A stretch of 64,000 nucleotides of DNA from positions 124,001 through 188,000 of the forward strand of contig NZ_JAYKKJ010000005.1 of NCBI RefSeq assembly GCF_035969385.1. The letters run 5' to 3'. Shown piece after piece: positions 34,135 through 42,857 of the stretch. The notes under the pieces were generated by a model. The model saw only the letters and a list, made by a program, of their open reading frames with translations, ran no database searches and had not been told where the DNA came from. The position numbers and the translations under genes were made by a program. Source of the DNA: SELP01 sp035969385 (GTDB lineage: Bacteria > Pseudomonadota > Alphaproteobacteria > Rhodobacterales > Rhodobacteraceae). Within the stretch, counting starts at the first letter, position 1; every line of letters begins with the position of its first letter.

Positions 34135-35482
34135 GGATCACCTCCAGCCGGAAGGCTTCCATCGGGTCGGACAGGGTCAGAACGTGATTGAGGCAGAATT
34201 CATAGGCCGCCCCCCGGTCGATCTCGGCCGGGGAGAAGGGGAAGGCAAAGGTCGGCTGCTCCTCTTCCCGCGTCAGCGGATGATGCAGCAGGAAGGGATT
34301 CAGCAGTTTGCCAATCTCGTTGGCGCGGTCCTGCGTGGGCGCGGTGATGATCCCCAGAACCCCGACCTCGACCGGCGGCGCGGCGCGGTTTTCCAGTTTG
34401 CCCAGTGTCGCGTCAACCCCGATCACCCGCAGTTCCACGCTGAACTCCTCCGGTGACAGGCCAAGGCGGTTCTGCACCCGCGCCCCGTGCTTGGCCAGAA
34501 TGTCTTCGCACCAGGCATGGATGTTTTCGACATAGCGACGGTCGCGGATCGTGGCCATCAGGATGGTCTGGAACCCGGCAGTCCGCGCCCCTTCCAATTT
34601 GACGGTATAGCGGTCCGACGGCACCCAGACCGATCCCTCCACCCGAACCGACCGGTCGTCTTTCTGGACATAACGCGCGGCGGTCACATCCAGATGCCCG
34701 CCCGGTTCATGCAGGATGAAGGGGTCAGAGTTTTCGTAAAGCATATGCGCCGACACGGTATGAGGCGTGCAATAGGCCCCGTCGGCCAGTGGGGTCACAG
34801 TGAACCCGGTCGCGTCAAAGTCGATCACGATCACCCCGGATTGCGGGTTTGTGGCACAAAGCGCGCCGCATTCCCCAATCTTCGCCCCGTGCCACGCGCC
34901 CCCGGCATGATCGCCCCGCATCAGGGGCAGGGCCGCGATGGTGGCCGTGTCGGTGGTCCGGCCCGCGATGATGATCTCGGCCCCGGTGTCGATCGCGGCG
35001 GCGATCTGTTCGGCCCCGGCAAGGGCCACGATATGGGTGCAGCTTTCGATCAGGATCGCGTCGATCTCGGGCGCGGCTGGCAGGGCGGCAACCCGCCCGG
35101 CGGCAAAGGCTTTGGCGACCTCGGTCGGGTTCTGTTCAGACCGCAAGACGGCGATCTTGGCGGTCTGCCCCAGTTCGGCCAGACATTCGCGGGTGATATC
35201 AAGAAACCAGTCGACAGTGCTCTCGGTGCCGCAGGTGCCTGCCGTGCCGATGACCAGCGGACAGCCCGCCTGTGCCCGCGCTTCGATCAGGCCCTTCCAT
35301 TCGGCCTTGGTTCCCGCACGGGAATATTTCGACACGCCCCGCCCAAGGTAGGACGGGCCGCTGTCGGTCGATCCGCCGTCGATGGCGATCAGGTCGGGGT
35401 TCAGGGCGATGCCACGGGCAAGGGCCTCGGCATCATAGCCGAGGCCCAGCGCGCCCGAAGGGATGAGGACGCGGGTTGGCAT
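34127..35482 (-). CDS. AtuA / DUF1446 family protein
   Basis: A 451-residue protein of the acyclic terpene utilisation AtuA family (DUF1446). Conserved parts seen: SGALGLGYDAEALARGI near residue 8, AIDGGSTDSGPSYLGRG near 33-49, GTAGTCGTESTVDW near 80, AGRTTDTATIAALPL near 176 and the middle HMLYENSDPFILHEPGG near 245. AtuA is needed for citronellol/geranylate breakdown in Pseudomonas but its reaction is not known, and no other atu or liu genes are here. The ATG shares one base with the tctA stop, so it is coupled to the transporter. Confidence 0.85.
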   Translation of the reverse strand: MPTRVLIPSGALGLGYDAEALARGIALNPDLIAIDGGSTDSGPSYLGRGVSKYSRAGTKAEWKGLIEARAQAGCPLVIGTAGTCGTESTVDWFLDITRECLAELGQTAKIAVLRSEQNPTEVAKAFAAGRVAALPAAPEIDAILIESCTHIVALAGAEQIAAAIDTGAEIIIAGRTTDTATIAALPLMRGDHAGGAWHGAKIGECGALCATNPQSGVIVIDFDATGFTVTPLADGAYCTPHTVSAHMLYENSDPFILHEPGGHLDVTAARYVQKDDRSVRVEGSVWVPSDRYTVKLEGARTAGFQTILMATIRDRRYVENIHAWCEDILAKHGARVQNRLGLSPEEFSVELRVIGVDATLGKLENRAAPPVEVGVLGIITAPTQDRANEIGKLLNPFLLHHPLTREEEQPTFAFPFSPAEIDRGAAYEFCLNHVLTLSDPMEAFRLEVIHA

Positions 35483-36987
35483 CAGTCGGTGACCGCTGGA
35501 GGCCTGCGAATAAACTTTCGCAGGAACAACGGTGCGACAAAGCCCGCAACCGCGAACAGCCACAAGACAATGGCAATGCTCGACGAGAACAGGTAGGTCC
35601 ATTCGCCACCGGAAAGTGTCATCGCGTGCCGCAGATTGTTTTCCATCTGATAGCCCAGCAGAATACCGAGAATGACCGGCACCGTAGGAATATCCATCTT
35701 GCGGAAGATATAGCCCACCATGCCGAAGATGATCATCAGAAGTAGATCAAAGTAGCTTCCCGACAGCGAGTAGATTCCGACGAAAGACACCATTGTTACA
35801 CCGGGCATCAGAACCGCCGGAGGCACCGAAAGAACCTTCACGAAGATCTTCACCATCGGCACGTTCATCGCCAGAAGGACGAAATTCGCGATCAGAAGCG
35901 ATGCCACCAACCCCCAAACAACATCCGGGTTGTCGCGAAACAACGTCGGGCCCGGCGTGATGTTTAGCGTCATCAGCACGGCCAGCAGAACCGCCGTGGT
36001 CCCCGATCCGGGCACGCCCAGCGTCAGCATCGGCACCAGCGCCCCACCAGCGGCGGCGTTGTTGCCCGCTTCGGGCGCTGCGACACCTTTGGCCACCCCG
36101 GTTCCGAACCCGCCCTTGGGACCGGCAATGGCTTTTTCCATCATGTAGGTCAGGAATGAGCCGAGCGAAGCCCCCGCCCCGGGCAGAACGCCCGCGATAA
36201 AGCCGACCAGAGAGGACCGAAGCATGGTCCAGCGTGTCGACCAGATCTCCTTCCACGGAACAATGACTTTTCCGAGCTTGATCCCGACTGCGGTTCCCTT
36301 TCCATGGCTCTCGATGAAAAAGAACACCTCAGACACGGCGAACAGACCCACGATGGCCACCAGAAAGTCGATCCCGTCAGATAGATGCATGTTGCCGCCG
36401 GTAAACCGCTCGAACCCGGCATTATTGTCGATGCCGACCAGGGCAATTGCCAAACCGATAAAGGATGCAATCGCTGCCTTGGCCTGATTGTTCGAAGCCA
36501 TGCCCCCAAGGGTCGCAAACGCAAGTGCATAAAGCGCAAAGTACTCCGCGGGTCCAAACCTGTATGCAATTTTGGCAAGGTATGGGGCAACAAGGGCAAG
36601 ACCGAGAGTCGCCAGAAGCGCGCCCACGAACGACGCGACCCCGGAGATCACCAGCGCGTCCCCGGCCCGGCCTGCCTTGGCCATGGGATAGCCATCCAGC
36701 GTTGTCATCATTGCCGGTTCATCGCCAGGGATGTTGAGGAGGATCGAACTGATCCGGCCACCATACATGGCGCCGTAGTAGACAGAGGTCAGCAGCACCA
36801 GCGCGGCGGTGGCGTCCAGCCCCATGGTGAAGGTGATCGGGATCAGGATCGCGACCCCGTTCGACGGCCCAAGTCCGGGCAAGGCGCCTACGATGGTGCC
36901 GATGAAGCACCCCATGACCGCCAGCATCAGAGTGTAGGGCGACAAGGCGACACTGAAACCCAGCGCAAGATTAGCGAAGAAGTCCAT
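35482..36987 (-). CDS. tctA: Tripartite tricarboxylate transporter, large membrane subunit TctA
   Basis: A 501-residue polytopic membrane protein. The two hallmark stretches are present: GTIVGALPGLGPSNGVAILIPITF near residues 30-53 and its internal repeat GVLPGAGASLGSFLTYMMEKAI near 264-285, as well as LGVPGSGTTAVLLAVLMT near 325. TctA forms the secondary-transport channel for carboxylates delivered by the periplasmic TctC. Coupled with tctB upstream (8 bp gap) and atuA downstream (1 bp overlap). Confidence 0.92.
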   Translation of the reverse strand: MDFFANLALGFSVALSPYTLMLAVMGCFIGTIVGALPGLGPSNGVAILIPITFTMGLDATAALVLLTSVYYGAMYGGRISSILLNIPGDEPAMMTTLDGYPMAKAGRAGDALVISGVASFVGALLATLGLALVAPYLAKIAYRFGPAEYFALYALAFATLGGMASNNQAKAAIASFIGLAIALVGIDNNAGFERFTGGNMHLSDGIDFLVAIVGLFAVSEVFFFIESHGKGTAVGIKLGKVIVPWKEIWSTRWTMLRSSLVGFIAGVLPGAGASLGSFLTYMMEKAIAGPKGGFGTGVAKGVAAPEAGNNAAAGGALVPMLTLGVPGSGTTAVLLAVLMTLNITPGPTLFRDNPDVVWGLVASLLIANFVLLAMNVPMVKIFVKVLSVPPAVLMPGVTMVSFVGIYSLSGSYFDLLLMIIFGMVGYIFRKMDIPTVPVILGILLGYQMENNLRHAMTLSGGEWTYLFSSSIAIVLWLFAVAGFVAPLFLRKFIRRPPAVTD

Positions 36988-36995
36988 TTTTTCTC

Positions 36996-37439
36996 CTAGC
37001 CGAAGAATCCGCGTGGCACTGCGAACAGGCTGAGCCCGAGTACATAGCGAAAGATCACGAACAGGCCGACCGACAGGCCGACCCCGGTCAGCACCGAAGC
37101 AACGGGTTTGGGCGTGATCTGAAAACTGAGGATCGAGGCGGCAACCGCTGTTGGCAGCAGGAAACCGAGCGGTTTTAGCGCATAGGCATAGACAAGAAGG
37201 ACAACGGCCGCGAACGCGATGGAAAGGGCCGTCCGGGGTTCAGGCCACACCGGGTTGTCGTCCGGACGCAGGATCATGGCCGATGCAAAAAGCAGCAGCC
37301 CGCATCCGATCACGATCGGAAACGCTTTGGGTCCAAGTTTGTCGAAGAGGCTTCCCGGAGGCAGGTTGTAGGCGCTCGCGATATACGCGAGCGCCCCCAG
37401 GATCACGACCACTCCGAAGATGCGGTCGGTTTTCATCAC
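36996..37439 (-). CDS. tctB: Tripartite tricarboxylate transporter, small membrane subunit TctB
   Basis: A 147-residue membrane protein with four hydrophobic segments (about residues 8-26, 38-58, 68-96, 112-135) and the TctB start DRIFGVVVILGALAYIASAYNLPPG. It pairs with TctA in the membrane. Its ATG overlaps the tctC stop as ATGA. Confidence 0.86.
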   Translation of the reverse strand: MMKTDRIFGVVVILGALAYIASAYNLPPGSLFDKLGPKAFPIVIGCGLLLFASAMILRPDDNPVWPEPRTALSIAFAAVVLLVYAYALKPLGFLLPTAVAASILSFQITPKPVASVLTGVGLSVGLFVIFRYVLGLSLFAVPRGFFG

Positions 37440-38398
37440 TGGATCACACCAATCTCGCGGCTCAACGCCTCGGTATCGGCGATCACCTGATCGACCCAGC
37501 CCTGGAAGTCACCACCCACCTTGGTGAAGGGGGCAAGACCGTTGGCGGCCATGGTTTCAGCCCATTCCGGGCTGTCGGCGACGGCCTGGATCTTGGCGGC
37601 CCATGCGTCGAACTCTTCGTCCGAGATGTCATGCGGGACATAGAAGCCGCGCCAGTTCACGGCGACCACGTCATAGCCCTGCTCCATCGCAGTCGGGATG
37701 TCTTCGAACCCCGGGACGCGTTCTTCGGTCAGCACCGCAAGGGCGCGCACTTCACCGGATTCAAGGAAGCCAACAATTTCCGACATGTCGCCGGTCATGG
37801 CCTGGGTGAAACCGCCCACGGTCTGGGTGATTGCATCCGCGCCACCATCGACGCCGATATACTTGACCTGCGTGATGTCCGAGAAGCCACCGGCCTGAAG
37901 CACCATCAGCGGCTTCATGTGGTCGAACCCGCCCGCCGCAGAGCCACCGGCAAAGGCGACCGAACCGGGATCGGCCTTGATCGCGTTGACCATGTCATCC
38001 AGCGACTGCATCGGGCTGTCTGCCGCCACGACGATCACGCCCGGATCGGCACCGATGGCCCCGACCCAACGCACCTGATCGGCGCTGGCATCGCCATAGG
38101 CCTGTTGCGCAAGGCGGGTTGTGGTGGCGGAAGAGGCGGCGACGATCAGTTCGGCATCAGTGGCGCGTTCGGCGACCACATGGGCAAAGGCAAGCCCGCC
38201 ACCGGCACCGGCCATGTTGGTGACCTGCACAGGGCTGTCGACCTGACCCAGATCATACAGAAGCTTGCCCACCTGACGGCAGGTGAAGTCCCAGCCGCCG
38301 CCGGGGTTGGCGGGCGCGATGCATTCGGCCGCAAAGGCAGTGCTGGCGGTGATCGACAGGGCGGCGCCCGTCAGAAGGGCGCGTAGGGTCTTGTTCAT
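37436..38398 (-). CDS. tctC: Tripartite tricarboxylate transporter substrate-binding protein TctC
   Basis: A 320-residue periplasmic binding protein with a signal peptide (MNKTLRALLTGAALSITASTAFA, 23 residues). The mature protein starts AECIAPANPGGGWDFTCRQ, the Tct-type opening with Cys pair and GGGWD, and has the later motif KYIGVDGGADAITQTVGG that lines the carboxylate pocket. First gene of tctC-tctB-tctA-atuA-DUF4387, divergent from tctD. The ligand is probably a di- or tricarboxylate but cannot be read off. Confidence 0.9.
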   Translation of the reverse strand: MNKTLRALLTGAALSITASTAFAAECIAPANPGGGWDFTCRQVGKLLYDLGQVDSPVQVTNMAGAGGGLAFAHVVAERATDAELIVAASSATTTRLAQQAYGDASADQVRWVGAIGADPGVIVVAADSPMQSLDDMVNAIKADPGSVAFAGGSAAGGFDHMKPLMVLQAGGFSDITQVKYIGVDGGADAITQTVGGFTQAMTGDMSEIVGFLESGEVRALAVLTEERVPGFEDIPTAMEQGYDVVAVNWRGFYVPHDISDEEFDAWAAKIQAVADSPEWAETMAANGLAPFTKVGGDFQGWVDQVIADTEALSREIGVIQ

Positions 38399-38490
38399 TG
38401 GTTTCCTCCCAAAGTTCCAAAGCAGCGGGTGGCGCGGCCCCCCTTCCTCCGGGAGGGCAAAGCGCCCCTTGCGGAATGCAGACTTCGCCC

Positions 38491-38512
38491 CCAACCTGAC
38501 ACCAACCTGTCA
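38491..38512. promoter_or_regulatory. Tandem 11-bp repeat, candidate TctD box
   Basis: CCAACCTGACA at 38491-38501 is followed without a gap by CCAACCTGTCA at 38502-38512 (10 of 11 bases equal). OmpR/PhoB-family regulators bind such direct repeats with an 11-bp period. It lies in the only gap between tctC and tctD, 93 bp from tctC and 34 bp from tctD. Confidence 0.65.
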
Positions 38513-38545
38513 CCGCCGCACTTTTTTCAGGCAAGGGAGAACCGC

Positions 38546-39211
38546 GTGCGCTTTCTTCTGGTCGAGGATAACCCGGATCTGGCCCGGTCGGTCGCGGACC
38601 GGCTGGCGCTGGACGGGCATGGGGTGGATATCGCCGGAACCCTGTCCGAGGCAGAGGACCATCTGGCCGCAGCGACCTATGACCTGATCCTTCTGGACAT
38701 CATGTTGCCCGATGGGGACGGACGCGATTTTCTTGCCGCCCACAGACGGGCCAAGCGAGACACACCGGTGATCGTGATGACCGCCCGGTCGGCGGTATCG
38801 GACAGGGTTGCCCTGCTGGATACAGGCGCGGACGACTACGTCACGAAACCCTTTGATTTCAATGAACTGGAGGCCCGTGTCCGCGCGGTTCTGCGGCGGC
38901 GCATGGGCACATCTTCCCCCTCGGTCAGCTTTGCCGATCTGACGTTCGATCCGCTGTCGGCTACGGTCCGTGTCGCGGGGGCGGAGCGGGAATTGCGCAA
39001 CCGCGAACTGCGCCTGTTCGAGATCCTTCTGGCCGCCCCCGGCCGCATCTATTCGAAGGGCCAATTGTGCGACCGGTTGTTCTCGGCAACCGAGGCTGTG
39101 ACCGACAACGCGATCGAGGTTTACGTGGGCCGGTTGCGCAAGAAGCTGGACGGATCGGCGGCCCGGATCGAAACGGTGCGCGGGGTCGGATATCGGCTGG
39201 TGGCGGATTAG
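38546..39211 (+). CDS. tctD: OmpR-family response regulator TctD
   Basis: A 221-residue regulator: receiver domain with phosphoacceptor Asp51 (LILLDIMLPDGDG), switch Thr in VIVMTARS and Lys in DDYVTKPFD; then an OmpR-type winged helix ending in AVTDNAIEVYVGRLRKKLDGSAARIETVRGVGYRLV. The GTG start has AAGGGAG six bases ahead. Divergent from tctC and followed after 4 bp by the kinase, the classical tctDE layout. Confidence 0.92.
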   Translation: MRFLLVEDNPDLARSVADRLALDGHGVDIAGTLSEAEDHLAAATYDLILLDIMLPDGDGRDFLAAHRRAKRDTPVIVMTARSAVSDRVALLDTGADDYVTKPFDFNELEARVRAVLRRRMGTSSPSVSFADLTFDPLSATVRVAGAERELRNRELRLFEILLAAPGRIYSKGQLCDRLFSATEAVTDNAIEVYVGRLRKKLDGSAARIETVRGVGYRLVAD

Positions 39212-39215
39212 GCGG

Positions 39216-40613
39216 GTGGTGAACCGCCCCCATCTCCGCCCCGCTACCGGGGGATCGATTCGCCGCCAGCTGGTGGTGCAACTGCTGATCGTGGCGGCGG
39301 TTCTTTCGGGGCTGTTGTATCTGTCCGTCCGGGGCGTGGCCGATACGGCGGTCGAAACCACGCAGGACAGCATCCTTGGCGCGGCCACCATCGCCATTGC
39401 CGAGGAATTGCGCGGCGGCGAGGACGGGGTGTCCATCGACATCCCCTACACCGCCTTTTCCATGCTCGGGTCCATCGGCGAGGACCGGGTGTTCTACCGC
39501 ATCCTTGTGGGCGGCGAGACGGTCACCGGCTACCCCGACCTTGCCCTGCCCGAAAGCCCGCCGGGCAGCGGGCTGGACCCCCGGTTCTTTACCACATCCT
39601 ACGATGGGTCCGAGGTGCGGGCGGCGGCGGTCGTCCGGTCGGTGCTGGTCGAGGGGCGCAATACCGAGGTCATGGTGATCGTTGCCCAGACGCGCGGTGC
39701 CAAGGACGCGATTGTCGCGCAGATGGCCAACCGGGCGGCGCTGCTGGGGCTGGGGTTCTTTGCCCTTGCCGCGGTGCTGTCCGTCATCACCGCGCGGTCG
39801 GTCCTGAACCCCGTGCAGCGGCTGGCCGAAGCTGTCGGGCGGCGCGGCCCGGATGATTTGCGCCCGGTCGAACGGCCGGTTCCGTCGGAACTTGCGCCGC
39901 TGGTGCGGGCCCTGAACGGGTTCATCGCGCGGCTGTCGGGGGCCCTGTCGCGGACCGAAACCTTTATCGCAGAGGCCGCCCACCATATCCGCACACCGCT
40001 GGCCACCCTGCGCACCCAGGCCGAGATTGCCCTGCGCAAAACCGATGACGAATCCACCCGCGACAGCCTGCGCGCGATGATCCGCGCCGCCGACGACAGC
40101 GCCCGGTCGGCGGGCCAGTTGCTGGACCATGCGGCGGTCGTCTATCGCACCGACCAGCGGACCGAGGAACGGATCGACCTGTGCCAGTTGGCCCGCGACA
40201 TGTCGGACAGTTTCGGACCGACCGCCGACATCCGCGACATCGACCTGACGACAGACCTTTGCGCCCCGCCGGTCGAGATCACCGCCGACCGGCTTTTGGT
40301 CGAATCCGCGCTGCGCAACCTGCTGGACAACGCGATCAAATATTCCCTGCCCGACGGGTCTGTCGACGTTACGGTCGGCACCGACGGGGGGCGGGCCGTG
40401 ATCCGCGTGCTGGACCGGGGGCGCGGGCTGTCGGGCGCGCGCACGACGCAGTTGACGGGCCGGTTCCGGCGCGGCACCAACGTGGCCGATGTGGTGGGAT
40501 CGGGCCTTGGCCTGACCATCGTGCGCGAGGTAGCCCGCGCCCAGGGCGGAGAGTTCCGCATCACCGAACGGGAAGGAGGTGGCACATGCGCCGAATTATC
40601 GCTGCCCTTGTAG
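39216..40613 (+). CDS. tctE: Sensor histidine kinase TctE
   Basis: A 465-residue kinase: TM1 about residues 17-40, periplasmic 2CSK_N-type domain to about 170 (SILGAATIAIAEELRGG), TM2 about 176-200, HisKA with EAAHHIRTPLATLRTQAEIAL near 252, ATPase with N-box RNLLDNAIKYSLPDG near 368 and GLGLTIVREVARAQGG near 430. The 2CSK_N domain is typical of TctE/QseC-type kinases. GTG start, 4 bp after tctD. Its end overlaps the binding-protein gene by 28 bp. Confidence 0.92.
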   Translation: MVNRPHLRPATGGSIRRQLVVQLLIVAAVLSGLLYLSVRGVADTAVETTQDSILGAATIAIAEELRGGEDGVSIDIPYTAFSMLGSIGEDRVFYRILVGGETVTGYPDLALPESPPGSGLDPRFFTTSYDGSEVRAAAVVRSVLVEGRNTEVMVIVAQTRGAKDAIVAQMANRAALLGLGFFALAAVLSVITARSVLNPVQRLAEAVGRRGPDDLRPVERPVPSELAPLVRALNGFIARLSGALSRTETFIAEAAHHIRTPLATLRTQAEIALRKTDDESTRDSLRAMIRAADDSARSAGQLLDHAAVVYRTDQRTEERIDLCQLARDMSDSFGPTADIRDIDLTTDLCAPPVEITADRLLVESALRNLLDNAIKYSLPDGSVDVTVGTDGGRAVIRVLDRGRGLSGARTTQLTGRFRRGTNVADVVGSGLGLTIVREVARAQGGEFRITEREGGGTCAELSLPL

Positions 40614-41626
40614 TCGCGGCAACCGTGGCCCTGCCCCGGACGGCCCTTGCCTTCGACGTGGAAGAGGAACAGCTGTTCCCCGCCCCGTCTGGTGCACCTG
40701 CTGCCCCCCTGCACATCCTGTCGACCACCGACACCGAGATTTTCGCGCCCCTCTTGGACGCATTTCAGGCCGACAATCCAGATGTGCCCATTCACTACAC
40801 CGTGGCCAGCACGCAAGAGGTTTATAAGGCGCTGCACGATGAAGGGGCCGCCTTTGACCTTGCGGTGTCCTCAGCGATGGACCTGCAAATGAAGCTGGCC
40901 AATGACGGGTTTGCCCTGTCGCACCGCAGTGCGCCCACGCAGGCCCTGCCCGGTTGGGCCCGTTGGCGGGATCAGCTTTTTGCTTTTGCGCAGGAACCAG
41001 TGGTGATGATCGCCTCGGCCCGCGCCTTTGACGGCCCCCTGCCCCGCACCCGGTCCGACCTGATCCGCACCCTGCGCGACCGGCCAGAGGCCTTCGACGG
41101 GCGGATCGGCACCTATGACCCGAACCGGTCGGGCGCGGGATACCTGTTTGCCACGCAAGACGCTCGTCAGTCCGATACCTATTGGCGGCTGTCCGAGGTG
41201 ATGGGCGGCCTGTCGCCCCGCCTCTATGACACCACCGGCGCGATGATCGCCGATGTGCAATCAGGCGATCTTGCGCTGGCCTATAACGTGCTGGGATCCT
41301 ACGCCGAGGCGCAGCTGGACCCGGACGGCGACGCGCGGATCGTCGCCTTCGAGGATTTCACCCATGTGCTGCTGCGGACCGCATTGATCCCCCGCACGGC
41401 GTCCAACCCGGATGCGGCCGGGGCTTTCGTGGATTTCCTGTTGTCCGGGGATGGGCAGGCACTCATCGCATCGGAAACCGGCCTGCCCCCGATTTCAGAG
41501 GCGGCGCTTGCTGCCGACCCCTACCTGCGTCCGATCCGGCTGGACCCCGGGCTTCTGGTCTTCGTCGACCCGCTGAAACGGCAGCGTTTCCTGAACGAAT
41601 GGACAGCGGCGGTGGTGCAGCCCTAA
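40586..41626 (+). CDS. Periplasmic extracellular solute-binding protein, operon partner of TctDE
   Basis: A 346-residue family 1/13-type solute-binding protein. Signal peptide MRRIIAALVVAATVALPRTALA (22 residues); the mature domain holds LHILSTTDTEIFAPLLDAFQADNPDVPIHYTVAS, typical of iron(III)/polyamine-like ABC binding proteins, and DLAVSSAMDLQMKLAND. A near-perfect Shine-Dalgarno (GGAAGGAGGT) precedes the ATG. No ABC permease or ATPase gene follows; the gene is instead fused in translation to tctE, so a ligand-sensing role for the kinase is inferred. Confidence 0.85.
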   Translation: MRRIIAALVVAATVALPRTALAFDVEEEQLFPAPSGAPAAPLHILSTTDTEIFAPLLDAFQADNPDVPIHYTVASTQEVYKALHDEGAAFDLAVSSAMDLQMKLANDGFALSHRSAPTQALPGWARWRDQLFAFAQEPVVMIASARAFDGPLPRTRSDLIRTLRDRPEAFDGRIGTYDPNRSGAGYLFATQDARQSDTYWRLSEVMGGLSPRLYDTTGAMIADVQSGDLALAYNVLGSYAEAQLDPDGDARIVAFEDFTHVLLRTALIPRTASNPDAAGAFVDFLLSGDGQALIASETGLPPISEAALAADPYLRPIRLDPGLLVFVDPLKRQRFLNEWTAAVVQP

Positions 41627-42741
41627 AGCCGCGCCACCTCGACCGTGTCGCGGGCGCCGTAGCCGTTGAACCGGGTCGTAACCCCGGTCAGATAGGCCCC
41701 CATGGACCCGAACAGGATATAATCCCCTTCGGCCAGGTCACCGGGCAGGTCGAGCGGCGCGGGAAGTTGATCAAGACTGTCGCAGGTCGGGCCAAAGACG
41801 ATCCGGGCCGTGGACGCGGCAGCCCGCGTGGTGCCTTCGGGCGCGAAGACTCGGAACGCGGGCAACACCATCGACGGGAATTCGGACAGCCCGCCATAAA
41901 TACCGTCGTTCAGATAGGCGCGGCCCGACCGCAGGGATTTGACCCGCACCGCATAGGCAAAGCTGTCCGCGACCAACCCGCGCCCCGGTTCGCAGACGAG
42001 CGCTGGTGGCGTTTCGAAGTGGGCCAGAGCGCCCCGGATCGCGTCGAAATAGGGGGTCAGGTCCAGCGGCTGGCCATTGCGGGCCGACGGGAACCCGCCG
42101 CCCACGTTGACCCGGGCCACCTGAACGCCCGCGGCGCGGGCAATACGCGCGGCGGCGGCAAGATAGGTGGCATAGGCCTCCGGATCACCGCATTGGGTGC
42201 CGACATGGAACGTCAGCGCCGGGGTCAGGCCGGCCGTGGCGACACGGGATAAGAGCGCCACGGCCTCGGCCTCCTCGGCGCCGAACTTGGCCCCGAAATC
42301 GTAATGCGCGCCGGCGACCGGCAGCTTGAACCGCACCGCCACCTCTCCGCCGATCCCGGCGGCGATTAGCTTGTCCAGTTCCGCCCTGTCATCAACCGAC
42401 CAGGATGCAACCCCGGCGGCAATCCCCGCCGCGATCTCCTCGGTCGACCGAACCGGGTTGTTGTAATGCAGTACAGCACCCGGGCAGATCTTGCGGATCG
42501 TCGCGATCTCTTGTGGTGAGGCGACGTCGAACCCTTCGATCCCACCCGCGCAAAGTTCGGACAGGACCAGCCGCGAGGGGTTGGCCTTGACCGCATAGGT
42601 CACCATGCCGGGAAAGCCGTCCTGAAAGGCGCACAGCCGATCGCGCAGGGCGACGGGCGAAAAGAAATGCACCGGCACATCGGGCCGGGTGGCCGCCAGC
42701 CAGTTGATCGGATCGGTCGGAAGAAGGGGGCGCTGCAACAT
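41623..42741 (-). CDS. Fold-III PLP decarboxylase, ornithine decarboxylase type
   Basis: A 372-residue alanine-racemase-fold decarboxylase. PLP Lys52 in YAVKANPS, the phosphate-binding glycine motif VNVGGGFP near 200, CEPGRGLVADS near 250, NDGIYGGLSEFPSM near 285 and the catalytic Cys in FGPTCDSLDQLP near 325. These match the group IV ornithine/lysine decarboxylases of alphaproteobacteria, making putrescine. The stop overlaps the convergent binding-protein gene by four bases, and it is divergent from an Lrp-type regulator. Confidence 0.88.
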   Translation of the reverse strand: MLQRPLLPTDPINWLAATRPDVPVHFFSPVALRDRLCAFQDGFPGMVTYAVKANPSRLVLSELCAGGIEGFDVASPQEIATIRKICPGAVLHYNNPVRSTEEIAAGIAAGVASWSVDDRAELDKLIAAGIGGEVAVRFKLPVAGAHYDFGAKFGAEEAEAVALLSRVATAGLTPALTFHVGTQCGDPEAYATYLAAAARIARAAGVQVARVNVGGGFPSARNGQPLDLTPYFDAIRGALAHFETPPALVCEPGRGLVADSFAYAVRVKSLRSGRAYLNDGIYGGLSEFPSMVLPAFRVFAPEGTTRAAASTARIVFGPTCDSLDQLPAPLDLPGDLAEGDYILFGSMGAYLTGVTTRFNGYGARDTVEVARL

Positions 42742-42753
42742 TGTCGGAACCTG

Positions 42754-42783
42754 CCTGCTGGTTTTCTTTTACTTTGCAGCAGG
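42754..42783. promoter_or_regulatory. Inverted repeat in the decarboxylase/Lrp divergent region
   Basis: CCTGCTG and CAGCAGG form a perfect 7-bp inverted repeat with a 16-base AT-rich spacer, 13 bp from the decarboxylase start. Further towards the lrp gene GCAC-TTT-GTGC is a second small palindrome. Both are candidates for auto- and cross-regulation by the neighbouring Lrp protein. Confidence 0.4.
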
Positions 42784-42857
42784 TCTTGGTCGATTCATCG
42801 CAGCACTTTGTGCAAATCGTTTGTATTTTTGGTCATTTCGACGTTAGCCTTGTCAGT

